In this document: positions 1-12,220 of the stretch, in pieces
How positions within the stretch are numbered: the first letter of the stretch is position 1
Layout: each line of letters opens with the position of its first letter
Assembly (NCBI RefSeq): GCF_029871245.1
Contig: NZ_SSON01000080.1
Span: 310,001-374,000, forward strand
Direction of reading: 5' to 3'
DNA from: Pseudomonas sp. BN102
GTDB lineage: Bacteria; Pseudomonadota; Gammaproteobacteria; Pseudomonadales; Pseudomonadaceae
Length of the DNA stretch: 64,000 nucleotides
Translations under genes and position numbers: made by a program
Notes under the pieces: model-generated
Database searches by the model: none
What the model was told of the DNA's origin: nothing
Seen by the model: only the letters and a program-made list of their open reading frames with translations

Positions 1-465
1 GCGGAAGATCACCATGTCGACGTCGCCGGGCTTCTTCACCGGGCTGGGCACGCCCTCGAACCAGCGCACCGGACGCTGGCAAACGTAGAGGTCCAGCTCC
101 TGGCGCAGGGCGACGTTCAGGGAGCGGATGCCGCCACCCACCGGCGTGGTCAGCGGGCCCTTGATGGAAACGACGTAATCGCGAACGGCTTCCAGGGTTT
201 CTTTCGGCAGCCAGGTGTCCTGATCGTAGACCTGGGTGGCTTTCTCACCGGCAAAGACCTCCATCCAGGAGATCTTGCGAGCGCCGCCGTAAGCCTTGGC
301 AACGGCGGCATCCACCACCTTGATCATGACCGGACTGATGTCGACGCCGATGCCGTCGCCCTCGATGAAGGGGATGATCGGGTTATTCGGTACGTTCAGG
401 GACATATCTGCATTGACGGTGATTTTGTCACCGACTGCCGGCACCTGGATCTTTTGGTATCCCAT
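1..465 (-). CDS. icd: NADP-dependent isocitrate dehydrogenase, dimeric type (partial, N-terminal 155 residues)
   Basis: Oxidative decarboxylation of isocitrate to 2-oxoglutarate in the TCA cycle. The ATG is at 465 and the frame stays open to the window edge, so the C-terminal part is missing. The translation starts [12 protein letters not shown], has the dimeric-family EGDGIG motif at residues 35-40, then [17 protein letters not shown] at 106-122. Ser115 in RSLNVALRQ corresponds to the serine (E. coli Ser113) phosphorylated by AceK at the glyoxylate branch point. It is divergent from the monomeric isozyme idh, the arrangement I recall in P. aeruginosa. Identification is firm; only the 5' portion can be inspected. 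Confidence 0.96.
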   Translation of the reverse strand, partial: MGYQKIQVPAVGDKITVNADMSLNVPNNPIIPFIEGDGIGVDISPVMIKVVDAAVAKAYGGARKISWMEVFAGEKATQVYDQDTWLPKETLEAVRDYVVSIKGPLTTPVGGGIRSLNVALRQELDLYVCQRPVRWFEGVPSPVKKPGDVDMVIFR

Positions 466-561
466 GCTGAGCTCCGTTTTGTGGTTGAACCCTATTGCAG
501 CGCGTCAGCGTACTCCAGTTGGGCGGTCATCGACCATATCTTCCTTAGTCGAAAACGAGTG

Positions 562-594
562 TTCATCTCAGGCTGCGATTGAGAGTGATATACT
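562..594 (+). promoter_or_regulatory. candidate sigma-70 promoter for idh
   Basis: TATACT at 589-594 matches the -10 consensus in 5 of 6 bases. The best upstream hexamer, TTCATC (562-567), is 21 bases away and weak, so the promoter may need an activator or may be mis-assigned. Confidence 0.35.
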
Positions 595-602
595 GCGCGC
601 CG

Positions 603-644
603 TGACCTAACGGTCATCGAGGTCCGAGCAGTCTGGGACCAGAC
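603..644. promoter_or_regulatory. two short dyads downstream of the idh -10
   Basis: TGACC-4-GGTCA lies at 603-616 and GTCTGG-2-CCAGAC at 631-644. Both would fall at or just after the inferred idh transcription start. They could be operators or small leader hairpins; no known regulator consensus is recognised. Confidence 0.3.
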
Positions 645-824
645 CACCTCATCTCCTCGCAACGGCCGGACCACTACCATGGACCAGCCGCACAACGCTC
701 TACTGGCGCCCCAACATCCCGCGGCAATTCTCGACATTTGGCTCAACGCCGAGTTGAGCGAAGGCGTCCACCAACGCAGATCGAGATTCTGTGCGCGCCC
801 AGCAAAAAAGAGAGTTATTAGTAG

Positions 825-3053
<2,229 letters not shown>

Positions 3054-3073
3054 TCGCCACCGCGGAACCAAGG

Positions 3074-3103
3074 AAACCCCGGGCTCGCCCGGGGTTTCTT
3101 TTT
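3074..3103 (+). terminator. rho-independent terminator of idh
   Basis: AAACCCCGGGC, a 2-base loop, GCCCGGGGTTT, then CTTTTT. It starts 20 bases after the idh stop; a perfect 11-bp stem with a T-run. Confidence 0.93.
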
Positions 3104-3149
3104 GCTGCCGCCGACGCCTTATCATGTACGTTTTCACCAGGAGTTCCTG

Positions 3150-3593
3150 ATGAGCTGGCAACCCCACATCACCGTCGCAACCATCGTCGAGGACCAGGGG
3201 CGCTTCCTGCTGGTCGAGGAACTGGCGGATGGCCGCGCAGTTTTCAATCAGCCGGCCGGCCACCTGGAAGCCGACGAGAGCCTGATTCAGGCGGCATTGC
3301 GCGAAACGTTGGAAGAAACCGGCTGGGAAGTCGAACTGACCGCCGTCACTGGCATCTACCTCTACACCGCCCCCAGCAACGGCGTGACCTACCAGCGCGT
3401 CTGCTTCGCCGCCCGACCGCTGCGCCACCACCCGGACCAGCCGCTGGACAGGGGCATCATCGGCCCACGCTGGCTGACGCGTGACGAATTGCTCACCGAG
3501 AAGAACCGTTGGCGCAGCCACCTGGTCCTGCGCTGCATAGACGACTACCTGGACGGCGAGCGCTTCCCCCTCAGCCTGATCCGCGTCGCCTGA
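3150..3593 (+). CDS. nudJ: Nudix hydrolase, NudJ family
   Basis: A 147-residue Nudix phosphohydrolase. The complete Nudix box G-x5-E-x7-R-E-x2-E-E-x-G is at residues 37-58, with Gly37, Glu43, Arg51-Glu52, Glu55-Glu56 and Gly58; the acidic residues bind Mg2+. E. coli NudJ hydrolyses nucleoside tri/diphosphates and thiamin pyrimidine pyrophosphate, and it also lies next to mnmA, hflD and icd, which supports orthology. The ATG at 3150 was chosen because CAGGAG precedes it and MSWQPHITVATIVE matches the family start; an upstream TTG would add 16 unlikely residues. Cytoplasmic; probably leads the mnmA-hflD unit. Substrate is inferred from family and context. Confidence 0.88.
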   Translation: MSWQPHITVATIVEDQGRFLLVEELADGRAVFNQPAGHLEADESLIQAALRETLEETGWEVELTAVTGIYLYTAPSNGVTYQRVCFAARPLRHHPDQPLDRGIIGPRWLTRDELLTEKNRWRSHLVLRCIDDYLDGERFPLSLIRVA

Positions 3594-3648
3594 CCGGCCC
3601 GTGCCCTGTTAGAATTCCGCTTTTGCTTACCAGCCAGTGCAGATTCCC

Positions 3649-4767
3649 ATGCGTGATCCAGCCAATACCCGCGTCATAGTCGGCATGTCCGGCGGCGTCG
3701 ATTCCTCGGTTTCCGCCCTCCTGCTCCTCGAGCAGGGCTACCAGGTGGAAGGCCTGTTCATGAAGAACTGGGACGAGGACGACGGCACCGAGTACTGCAC
3801 CGCCAAAGTGGACCTGGCCGATGCCCAGGCCGTCTGCGACCGCATCGGCATCAAGCTGCACACCGCCAACTTCGCGGCGGAGTACTGGGACCACGTGTTC
3901 GAGCACTTCCTCGCCGAATACAAGGCCGGGCGCACGCCGAACCCGGACATCCTCTGCAACCGCGAAATCAAGTTCAAGGCCTTCCTCGACTACGCCCTGT
4001 CCCTGGGCGCAGACCTGATCGCCACCGGCCATTACGTACGCCGCCGGGACATCGACGACCGCACCGAACTGCTCAAGGGCCTGGACCCGAACAAGGACCA
4101 GAGCTACTTCCTGCATGCGGTCGGCGGCGAGCAGATCGCCCGCACCCTCTTCCCGGTGGGCGAACTAGAAAAGCCGGCAGTGCGCGCGATTGCCGAGAAA
4201 TACGGCCTGGCCACGGCGAAGAAGAAAGACTCCACCGGCATCTGCTTCATCGGCGAGCGCCGCTTCACCGATTTCCTCAAGCAGTACCTGCCTGCCCAGC
4301 CCGGCGAGATCCAGACCGTTGAAGGCGACGTCATCGGCCGCCACCATGGCCTGATGTACCACACCATCGGCCAGCGCCAGGGTCTGGGCATCGGCGGCTT
4401 GAAGGACGCCAGCGATGATCCCTGGTACGTCCTGGCCAAGGACCTCCAGCGCAATGTGTTGATCGTCGGCCAGGGCAACGAAAACCCCTGGCTCTACTCC
4501 CGCGCCCTCAAGGCGTCCGAGATCTACTGGGTCAACCCGATCGATCTCGACCAGCCGCGCCGCCTCAAGGCCAAGGTGCGCTATCGCCAGAGCGACCAGC
4601 CCTGCACCCTGGAGAAAACCGCTGACGGCTACGTAGCGGTGTTCGACGAGGCTCAGCGCGCGGTCACCCCGGGCCAGTCGGTGGTCTTCTACGACGGAGA
4701 AATCTGCCTCGGCGGCGGCGTGATAGAAAGCGCCGAGCCCCGGGATGCAGGAGTACAGCGCCCATGA
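3649..4767 (+). CDS. mnmA: tRNA-specific 2-thiouridylase MnmA
   Basis: Thiolates uridine 34 of the wobble position in tRNA-Lys, -Glu and -Gln, using ATP and sulfur relayed from IscS through Tus proteins. 372 residues. The PP-loop SGGVDSS is at 14-20; the catalytic nucleophile is Cys103 (NPDILCNRE) and the persulfide cysteine Cys199 ([10 protein letters not shown]). The ATG at 3649 gives [16 protein letters not shown], as in orthologues; a GTG 12 bases upstream is a less likely start. Its stop overlaps the hflD ATG by four bases (ATGA), indicating translational coupling. Confidence 0.96.
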   Translation: MRDPANTRVIVGMSGGVDSSVSALLLLEQGYQVEGLFMKNWDEDDGTEYCTAKVDLADAQAVCDRIGIKLHTANFAAEYWDHVFEHFLAEYKAGRTPNPDILCNREIKFKAFLDYALSLGADLIATGHYVRRRDIDDRTELLKGLDPNKDQSYFLHAVGGEQIARTLFPVGELEKPAVRAIAEKYGLATAKKKDSTGICFIGERRFTDFLKQYLPAQPGEIQTVEGDVIGRHHGLMYHTIGQRQGLGIGGLKDASDDPWYVLAKDLQRNVLIVGQGNENPWLYSRALKASEIYWVNPIDLDQPRRLKAKVRYRQSDQPCTLEKTADGYVAVFDEAQRAVTPGQSVVFYDGEICLGGGVIESAEPRDAGVQRP

Positions 4768-5384
4768 ACCAGACCCGCGAACAGCTCGTCGCCTTGGGCG
4801 CCGTATTCGAGGCCGCAGCGCTAGTGGACCGCATCGCCAAGACCGGCCAGATCAGCGAGCCGCCGCTGGGCTGCATGCTCGGCAGCCTGCTCATACGCGA
4901 CCCGAAAGACACCCTCGACGTGTACGGTGGCGACGACATCAACCTGCGCGACGGCTACAAGGCCCTGGTCAGTGCCCTCGAGCGCGATCCGTCGAGCCTG
5001 CAACGCGAACCGCTGCGCTACGCCCTGGCGCTGCTTACCCTCGAGCGCCAGTTGGCCAAGCGCGGCGACATGCTCGAAGTCATCGGCAGCCGCCTGGACC
5101 AGATCCAGCAGCAGGTGCAGCACTTCGGCCTGGTGCACGACAACGTCATCGCCGCCTGCGCCAGTCTCTACCAGGACACCCTCAGCACCTTCCGCCAACG
5201 TATCCAGGTGCACGGCGACATGCGCCACCTGCAGCAGTCGAGCAATGCCGCGAAAATCCGCGCCCTGCTCCTCACCGGCATCCGCGCCGCGCGCCTCTGG
5301 CGCCAGCTCGGCGGCAACCGCTGGCAGCTGCTGTTCAGCCGCCGCAAGCTGCTCAACGAGCTCTACCCGCTCCTGCGCGGCTGA
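4764..5384 (+). CDS. hflD: high-frequency lysogenization protein HflD homologue
   Basis: 206 residues, mostly helical, collinear with the HflD/YcfC family (start [29 protein letters not shown]). In E. coli HflD is a peripheral inner-membrane protein that binds phage lambda CII; its general cellular role is unclear, and no phage role can be inferred here. The partnership with mnmA is conserved across gammaproteobacteria. The start codon overlaps the mnmA stop by four bases. No signal peptide or clear membrane segment is visible. Confidence 0.93.
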   Translation: MNQTREQLVALGAVFEAAALVDRIAKTGQISEPPLGCMLGSLLIRDPKDTLDVYGGDDINLRDGYKALVSALERDPSSLQREPLRYALALLTLERQLAKRGDMLEVIGSRLDQIQQQVQHFGLVHDNVIAACASLYQDTLSTFRQRIQVHGDMRHLQQSSNAAKIRALLLTGIRAARLWRQLGGNRWQLLFSRRKLLNELYPLLRG

Positions 5385-5437
5385 GTCCCGCTGCGCCATG
5401 CGTCGCACGGCCATGGCGGGGAAGCGGTGAGCGGGAC
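5385..5437. repeat. nested palindrome between hflD and purB
   Basis: Starting one base after the hflD stop: outer arms GTCCCGCT (5385-5392) and AGCGGGAC (5430-5437) enclose inner arms CGCCATG (5394-5400) and CATGGCG (5412-5418). Both arm pairs are perfect. No T-run follows, so it is a cruciform or REP-like element, or an mRNA 3'-end protector, rather than a standard terminator. Confidence 0.55.
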
Positions 5438-5447
5438 GAATTCCGTG

Positions 5448-6865
<1,418 letters not shown>

Positions 6866-6884
6866 TTGGTTGTGAACCAGTGCA

Positions 6885-6910
6885 CGCCCGGCTGTGCCGG
6901 GCGTTTTTAT
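6885..6910 (+). terminator. rho-independent terminator of purB
   Basis: CGCCCGGC (6885-6892), loop TGT, GCCGGGCG (6896-6903), then TTTTTAT. It lies between purB and roxA, so roxA needs its own promoter or readthrough. Confidence 0.9.
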
Positions 6911-6925
6911 TTCAAAGGCTTAGAT

Positions 6926-8092
6926 ATGAATCCTGATATTCCTCTTCAACTTCTGGGCGGCCTTACCGCACGCGAATTCCTGCGCGATTACTGGCAGCAG
7001 AAGCCGCTCCTGATCCGTCAGGCCATCCCCGGATTCGAAAGCCCCATCTCGCCCGACGAACTCGCGGGACTGTCCCTCGAAGAGGAAGTCGAGTCGCGCC
7101 TGGTGCTCGAGCACGGTGAGCGCCCCTGGGAACTGCGTCGCGGTCCGTTCGCCGAGGACGCCTACCAGAACCTTCCCGAACGCGATTGGACCCTGCTGGT
7201 CCAGGCGGTCGACCAGTTCGTCCCGGACGTGGCCGAGCTGCTCGAGCAGTTCCGCTTCCTGCCGAGCTGGCGCATCGATGACGTGATGGTCAGCTTCGCC
7301 ACCCCGGGTGGCGGCGTCGGCCCGCACTTCGACAACTACGACGTGTTCCTGCTCCAGGGCCACGGCCGCCGCCGCTGGAAGATCGGCCAGATGTGCGACG
7401 GCGACAGCGCCCTGCTGCCCCATGCCGACTTGCGCATCCTCGCCGATTTCCAGCAGACCGACGAGTGGGTACTGGAACCCGGCGACATGCTCTACCTGCC
7501 GCCGCGCCTGGCGCACTTCGGCATCGCTGAAGACGACTGCATGACCTACTCGGTGGGCTTCCGCGCCCCCAGCGCCGCCGAAGTGCTGACCCACTTCACC
7601 GACTTCCTCGCCCAGTTCCTGCCGGACGAGGAGCGCTACAGCGACGCCGGCGCCGCCCCCGTGAGCGACCCGCATCAGATCCAGCACGACGCCCTGGAAC
7701 GACTGAAGTCCCTGCTCAGCGAGCACATGAGCGACGAGCGCCTGCTGCTCACCTGGTTCGGCCAGTTCATGACCGAGCCGCGCTACCCGGAACTGGTGGC
7801 CGGCGCCGAGGTGGAAGAAGACGATTTCCTCGGCGCCGTTGAGGACGGCGCAGTGCTGGTGCGCAACCCCAGCGCGCGCCTGGCCTGGTCCGAAGTCGAC
7901 GCGGACCTGGTGCTTTTCGCCAGCGGCCAGAGCCGCCTGCTGCCGGGCAGCCTGCGCGAACTGCTGAAGTTGATCTGCGCCGCTGACGCGCTGCATCTGG
8001 AGAATCTCGGCCAATGGCTGGCCGATGACGAGGGGCGTAAGCTTCTTCTGGAACTGGTCAAGCAAGGAAGTCTGGAGTTTGCCGATGAGTGA
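6926..8092 (+). CDS. roxA: JmjC-type ribosomal oxygenase RoxA (YcfD)
   Basis: A 2-oxoglutarate and Fe(II)-dependent dioxygenase; E. coli YcfD hydroxylates Arg81 of ribosomal protein L16. 388 residues. The iron facial triad is visible as His134 and Asp136 in GPHFDNYDVF and His197 in RLAHFGIAEDD, all inside the JmjC/cupin barrel; the C-terminal third is the family's dimerisation and winged-helix region. The ATG at 6926 matches the family N-terminus (MNPDIPLQLLGG). Its last eight bases overlap the following acetyltransferase gene, so the two are probably cotranscribed. Confidence 0.9.
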   Translation: MNPDIPLQLLGGLTAREFLRDYWQQKPLLIRQAIPGFESPISPDELAGLSLEEEVESRLVLEHGERPWELRRGPFAEDAYQNLPERDWTLLVQAVDQFVPDVAELLEQFRFLPSWRIDDVMVSFATPGGGVGPHFDNYDVFLLQGHGRRRWKIGQMCDGDSALLPHADLRILADFQQTDEWVLEPGDMLYLPPRLAHFGIAEDDCMTYSVGFRAPSAAEVLTHFTDFLAQFLPDEERYSDAGAAPVSDPHQIQHDALERLKSLLSEHMSDERLLLTWFGQFMTEPRYPELVAGAEVEEDDFLGAVEDGAVLVRNPSARLAWSEVDADLVLFASGQSRLLPGSLRELLKLICAADALHLENLGQWLADDEGRKLLLELVKQGSLEFADE

Positions 8093-8510
8093 GATACACG
8101 TCCGCGTTGCCGACTGGCAAAAGGACAATGCCGACCTGCGCCGAATCCGAGAAGCCGTATTCATCGCCGAGCAGTCTGTCGCACCGGAACTGGAATGGGA
8201 CGCTGAAGATGCGGACGCCGTGCACTTCCTCGCCTTCGAGCGGGACTATGCTATCGGCACCGCCCGCCTGCTCCCCGACGGCCATATTGGCCGCGTTTCG
8301 GTGCTCAAGGACTGGCGCGGGCTGAAAGTCGGCGACCGCTTGCTGCAGGCGGCCATCGCCGAAGCTGAACGCCGAGGCCTGAAGCGCCAGATGCTGTCCG
8401 CCCAGGTCCATGCCACCGCGTTCTACGAACGCCACGGCTTTAAGATCGTCAGCAGCGAGTTCCTCGAGGCTGGCATCCCCCACGTGGACATGCTGCGCGA
8501 GAGCCAGTAG
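8085..8510 (+). CDS. GNAT family N-acetyltransferase
   Basis: 141 residues with the GNAT fold: acetyl-CoA pyrophosphate-loop region RVSVLKDWRGLKVGDRLLQAA (about residues 70-90) and the C-terminal HATAFYERHGFK strand typical of YjcF/ElaA-type acetyltransferases. The substrate is unknown. The ATG at 8085 lies inside the end of roxA (8-base overlap), a sign of coupled translation; possible links to ribosome or translation modification are inference from that neighbour only. Confidence 0.85.
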   Translation: MSEIHVRVADWQKDNADLRRIREAVFIAEQSVAPELEWDAEDADAVHFLAFERDYAIGTARLLPDGHIGRVSVLKDWRGLKVGDRLLQAAIAEAERRGLKRQMLSAQVHATAFYERHGFKIVSSEFLEAGIPHVDMLRESQ

Positions 8511-8518
8511 AGGCAGAC

Positions 8519-9148
8519 ATGAAGGAAAACGCCCCGGAACCCACTGAGAACGAAGTCGAACTGCCGGCCATCGAATTCCAGTCGCCGGGGCGCTTCAGCG
8601 TGCACAACCCGCCCCCAGCCCAGGCCGAAGCGCCGGGCTGGGAGCCCGCGCCCTTCATTCTCGGCACCCACGACCGGCTCGAGCGCTTCAGTACCCCTGA
8701 TGACGCCCGCGCCCATGCCCTGGCGCTCATGCAGCAGGCGCGCCGAAGTCTCTGCCTGTACAGCCCTGACCTGGAACCCTGGCTCTACCACAACAGCGCC
8801 ATCCAGCAGGCCTGCACCCGCCTTCTGATCAGCGATCCGAAATGTCAGCTGCGCATCCTGGTGCGCGACCTGAGCCGCGCCGTGAAGGAGGGCCATCGCC
8901 TGCTCAGCCTGAGCCGGCGCATTTCCAGTAACTTGCAGATCCGGCGGATCAATCCGGACCACGCCTCGGAACAGTTGGCCTATCTGATCGCCGACGACCG
9001 CGGCCTGCTCGTGCGTCCCGAGCCGGAACAGGTCGCCGGCTACGCCCTGTACAACGACCCCGGAAGGACCCGGCTGCAGCAGACCCGCTTCGACCAGGCC
9101 TGGGACATGAGCACCACCGACCCGGACTTACGGAGCTTCCTGCTATGA
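8519..9148 (+). CDS. conserved PLD-like protein of unknown function (DUF7931-type)
   Basis: 209 residues. After a variable acidic N-terminus (1-40), residues about 55-200 resemble one half of a phospholipase-D fold: ARRSLCLYSPDLEPWLYHNSAIQQACTRLLI and QLRILVRDLSRAVKEGHRLLSLSRRISSNLQIR. The HxKxxxxD catalytic motif of PLD enzymes is not visible, so enzymatic activity is doubtful. It starts 8 bases after the GNAT stop and its stop overlaps the next gene by four bases (ATGA), so the roxA-GNAT-PLD-secretin-like set is read as one operon. I recall this gene set from P. aeruginosa without an assigned function. Confidence 0.7.
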   Translation: MKENAPEPTENEVELPAIEFQSPGRFSVHNPPPAQAEAPGWEPAPFILGTHDRLERFSTPDDARAHALALMQQARRSLCLYSPDLEPWLYHNSAIQQACTRLLISDPKCQLRILVRDLSRAVKEGHRLLSLSRRISSNLQIRRINPDHASEQLAYLIADDRGLLVRPEPEQVAGYALYNDPGRTRLQQTRFDQAWDMSTTDPDLRSFLL

Positions 9149-9954
9149 CCCCACGCGCCCTGCTCGCCGCCCTCCTCCTGTTGGTCTGCCTGCCGCTGCA
9201 GGCCGCCACGGAGCTCATCCAGTTGCGCTATCGCACGGCGGACGAGATGCTGCCCACGGCACAATCGGTGCTGGGCAACAAGGGCCGGGTCAGCGCCTAT
9301 GGCAACCAGCTCGTCGTCAACGCCAGCCCAGCCAGGATCGATGAACTGCGCAACCTCATCGACCAGCTCGACACGCGCCCACGGCGGCTGCTGATCAGCG
9401 TCGACACCAGTGACAGCAATTTCCAGGACGATCGCGGCTATGCGGTCAACGGGTCAGCCAGCGTCGGCGGCGTCGACGTCCAGGCTGGGCGCGGCGAAGT
9501 CCATGGCCGCGACCAGGTGCGCATAATCCGCCGTACCACCGACAGCCGCGGCGGCGGCGTGCAGCAGGTGCAGACCACCGAAGGCTACCCGGCGCTGATC
9601 CAGGTGGGCCAGAGCGTGCCCATCACCACCACCAACAGCAGCCCCTACGGCGAGATCTACAGCAATACCGAGTACCGCAACGTCACCCGCGGCTTCTACG
9701 TCACCGCCACCCTCAGCGGCGAACTGGTGCACGTCAGCATCAGCAGTAATCGCGATCGCCTGAACAGCAACCAGCCGGGCGTGATCGACGTGCAGAGCAC
9801 CGACACTAAGGTCAGCGGGCGACTCGGCGAATGGATCACCATCGGCGCAGTGAACGAGGACAATCAGTCCGACCAGAGCGGATTCCTGCGCCGCCACACC
9901 ACCCAGGGCCATGAAGACATGACCCTGCGCCTCAAGGTCGACGCAGTCGACTGA
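9145..9954 (+). CDS. exported secretin-like protein
   Basis: 269 residues. A Sec signal peptide at 1-20 (MTPRALLAALLLLVCLPLQA) is followed by an N-type secretin domain (about 22-82: ELIQLRYRTADEMLPTAQSVLG, ASPARIDELRNLIDQLD). The middle and C-terminal part carries secretin-core-like strands (VGQSVPITTTN, TLSGELVHVSISSNRD, GEWITIGAVNED). It is much shorter than a pore-forming secretin and lacks an obvious S-domain, so it is probably a periplasmic or outer-membrane accessory protein. It overlaps the upstream gene by four bases. No type II or III secretion genes are nearby. Confidence 0.72.
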   Translation: MTPRALLAALLLLVCLPLQAATELIQLRYRTADEMLPTAQSVLGNKGRVSAYGNQLVVNASPARIDELRNLIDQLDTRPRRLLISVDTSDSNFQDDRGYAVNGSASVGGVDVQAGRGEVHGRDQVRIIRRTTDSRGGGVQQVQTTEGYPALIQVGQSVPITTTNSSPYGEIYSNTEYRNVTRGFYVTATLSGELVHVSISSNRDRLNSNQPGVIDVQSTDTKVSGRLGEWITIGAVNEDNQSDQSGFLRRHTTQGHEDMTLRLKVDAVD

Positions 9955-9995
9955 TCGAGCATTTTTTGACCGACCGGTCTCAGCCGAAAGTATTA

Positions 9996-10021
9996 TGTAG
10001 TAGTGCAAAAAAAACACTACA
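9996..10021. promoter_or_regulatory. candidate RccR-type operator of aceA
   Basis: Half-sites TGTAGT (9996-10001) and ACTACA (10016-10021) are separated by 14 bases containing an A-run. RccR, which controls glyoxylate-shunt genes in Pseudomonas, is remembered to bind TGTAGT/ACTACA half-sites; the allowed spacing was not checked. It lies just upstream of a promoter-like TTGACG. Confidence 0.5.
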
Positions 10022-10027
10022 AAACGT

Positions 10028-10057
10028 TTGACGAGCGCTTGTTTGAAGAGGCATGAT
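10028..10057 (+). promoter_or_regulatory. candidate sigma-70 promoter of aceA
   Basis: TTGACG at 10028-10033, an 18-base spacer, then CATGAT at 10052-10057. The -35 is strong and the -10 moderate. It sits directly after the TGTAGT/ACTACA dyad, a position suited to repression. Confidence 0.4.
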
Positions 10058-10465
10058 GGCCTCGCTCCCGCTAGCCAGGGGCCCTGGAAAGGGCCTCCGG
10101 GTCGCGCTCCCAGCCAACCAGCCGAGCCGATCCGTGTTGTGACAGCCCATAAGGCAGTGCGACAAGGTTGCGACTGGAACGAAGTTGTCCTGAGGGACGG
10201 GGAAGCGTCAGCAACAACCGCAAGATCGAAGGCAACGCCCGGCAAATCGCCCAACGGTTTCCACGAACCGGCAAGCGAGTCAGGAGCGCAAAACCACCCA
10301 TCGATCCCGCGGGCGTGTGCAACTCGTCACCCTACCTTCAGCTTCAATCTCCTCCAGTCGGTCCTTCGACGCGCTGCGGTGAGCAACCCGCAATAACCTT
10401 CAGAACGCAGGTTTTTGAGTGGGAAAGTCGGTGCTCAACCACATATACACTTTGAAGGATTGACC

Positions 10466-12061
10466 ATGTCCGCTTATCAGAACGACATCAAGGCCATTGC
10501 CGCACTGAAAGAAGTGAACGGTAACAGCTGGAGCGCTATCAACCCCGAGTCGGTTGCCCGCATGCGCGCCCAGAACCGCTTCAAGACCGGTCTGGATATC
10601 GCCAAGTACACCGCGGCCATCATGCGCAAGGACATGGCCGAGTACGATGCCGACTCCTCCGTCTACACCCAGTCCCTGGGCTGCTGGCACGGCTTCATCG
10701 GTCAGCAGAAGCTGATCTCCATCAAGAAGCACCTGAAGACCACCAACAAGCGCTACCTCTACCTGTCCGGCTGGATGGTCGCTGCCCTGCGTTCCGACTT
10801 CGGCCCGCTGCCGGACCAGTCGATGCACGAGAAAACCGCCGTTTCCGGCCTGATCGAAGAGCTCTACACCTTCCTGCGCCAGGCTGACGCCCGCGAACTG
10901 GACCAGCTCTTCACCGCACTGGACGCTGCACGCGCCGCTGGTGACAAGGCCAAGCAGGACGAGATCCAGGCCCAGATCGATGGCTACGAGACCCATGTAG
11001 TACCGATTATCGCCGACATCGACGCTGGTTTCGGTAACCCGGAAGCCACCTACCTGCTGGCCAAGAAAATGATCGAAGCGGGTGCCTGCTGCATCCAGAT
11101 CGAGAACCAGGTTTCCGACGAGAAGCAGTGCGGCCATCAGGACGGCAAAGTGACCGTTCCGCACGAAGACTTCCTCGCCAAGATCAACGCTGTTCGCTAT
11201 GCCTTCCTCGAGCTGGGCGTTGACGACGGTGTGATCGTTGCCCGTACCGACTCCCTGGGTGCCGGCCTGACCAAGCAGATCGCCGTGACCAAGCAACCGG
11301 GCGACCTGGGCGACCAGTACAACTCCTTCCTGGACTGCGACGAGATCAGCGCGGCCGACCTGCAGAACGGCGACGTGGTGATCAACCGCGGCGGCAAGCT
11401 GCTGCGTCCCAAGCGTCTGCCGAGCAACCTGTTCCAGTTCCGCAAGGGCACCGGCGAAGACCGCTGCGTCCTGGACTGCATCACCTCGCTGCAGAACGGC
11501 GCCGACCTGCTCTGGATCGAAACCGAGAAGCCCCACGTTGGCCAGATCAAGGGCATGGTTGACCGCATCCGTCAGGTCATCCCGAACGCCAAGCTGGTGT
11601 ACAACAACAGCCCGTCGTTCAACTGGACCCTGAACTTCCGTCAGCAAGTGTTCGATGCGTTCGTTGCTGAAGGCAAGGATGTTTCCGCCTACGACCGCAC
11701 CAAGCTGATGAGCGTCGAGTACGACGAAACCGAGCTGGCTCAGATTGCAGACGAGAAGATCCGCACCTTCCAGCGCGACGGTTCAGCCCACGCCGGTATC
11801 TTCCACCACCTGATCACCCTGCCGACCTACCACACCGCCGCGCTGTCCACCGACAACCTGGCCAAAGGGTACTTCGCCGACCAGGGCATGCTGGCCTACG
11901 TGAAAGGCGTTCAGCGTCAGGAACTGCGTCAGGGCATCGCCTGCGTCAAGCACCAGAACATGGCTGGCTCCGACATCGGCGACAACCACAAGGAGTACTT
12001 CGCTGGCGAAGCTGCTCTGAAGGCGAGCGGTAAAGACAACACCATGAACCAGTTCCACTAA
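10466..12061 (+). CDS. aceA: isocitrate lyase (531-residue pseudomonad type)
   Basis: Splits isocitrate into glyoxylate and succinate, the first glyoxylate-shunt step, needed for growth on acetate and fatty acids. 531 residues, the length I recall for P. aeruginosa AceA and longer than the 434-residue E. coli enzyme. The active-site cysteine is Cys222 in DEKQCGHQDGK (KKCGH in the E. coli type), preceded by the metal-binding region IIADIDAGFGNPEATY (181-196). The ATG at 10466 follows GAAGGAT. It is flanked by a long upstream region and a strong terminator, so transcribed alone. Together with icd and idh, this window encodes all enzymes competing for isocitrate. Confidence 0.97.
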   Translation: MSAYQNDIKAIAALKEVNGNSWSAINPESVARMRAQNRFKTGLDIAKYTAAIMRKDMAEYDADSSVYTQSLGCWHGFIGQQKLISIKKHLKTTNKRYLYLSGWMVAALRSDFGPLPDQSMHEKTAVSGLIEELYTFLRQADARELDQLFTALDAARAAGDKAKQDEIQAQIDGYETHVVPIIADIDAGFGNPEATYLLAKKMIEAGACCIQIENQVSDEKQCGHQDGKVTVPHEDFLAKINAVRYAFLELGVDDGVIVARTDSLGAGLTKQIAVTKQPGDLGDQYNSFLDCDEISAADLQNGDVVINRGGKLLRPKRLPSNLFQFRKGTGEDRCVLDCITSLQNGADLLWIETEKPHVGQIKGMVDRIRQVIPNAKLVYNNSPSFNWTLNFRQQVFDAFVAEGKDVSAYDRTKLMSVEYDETELAQIADEKIRTFQRDGSAHAGIFHHLITLPTYHTAALSTDNLAKGYFADQGMLAYVKGVQRQELRQGIACVKHQNMAGSDIGDNHKEYFAGEAALKASGKDNTMNQFH

Positions 12062-12110
12062 GAGGAACTGCCACCGGCCGACCACGCATCGGCCGGACAT
12101 GGCAAGTCGA

Positions 12111-12143
12111 AAAACCCCGGTGCTTGCACCGGGGTTTTCTTTT
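12111..12143 (+). terminator. rho-independent terminator of aceA
   Basis: AAAACCCCGGTGC, loop TT, GCACCGGGGTTTT followed by CTTTT; a 13-bp perfect stem 49 bases after the aceA stop. Confidence 0.93.
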
Positions 12144-12220
12144 GCCCCTGCCGTCAGCGGCGAGTTGCCAGGCGCACGAGCACTCTTACAATCAGCGGGG
12201 TAACCCATGGAGAACCGGAC

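Larger units (their letters stand above)
466..824. other. icd-idh divergent intergenic region
   Basis: A 359-base region without a convincing gene between the two isocitrate dehydrogenase starts. It holds a good -10 (TATACT, 589-594) facing idh and two short dyads just downstream of it (603-616 and 631-644). If that promoter is real, the idh transcript has a leader of about 220 bases. Short open frames here have no recognisable product or good ribosome site. Confidence 0.6.
9955..10465. other. aceA upstream region with long leader
   Basis: A 511-base region without a credible gene. It holds a dyad with TGTAGT/ACTACA half-sites (9996-10021), a candidate promoter (10028-10057) and further small palindromes, including CCAGGGGCCCTGG at 10075-10087. 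If the promoter is right, aceA has a leader of roughly 400 bases, long enough for an sRNA or a structured control element; no known riboswitch class is recognised. Confidence 0.6.
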
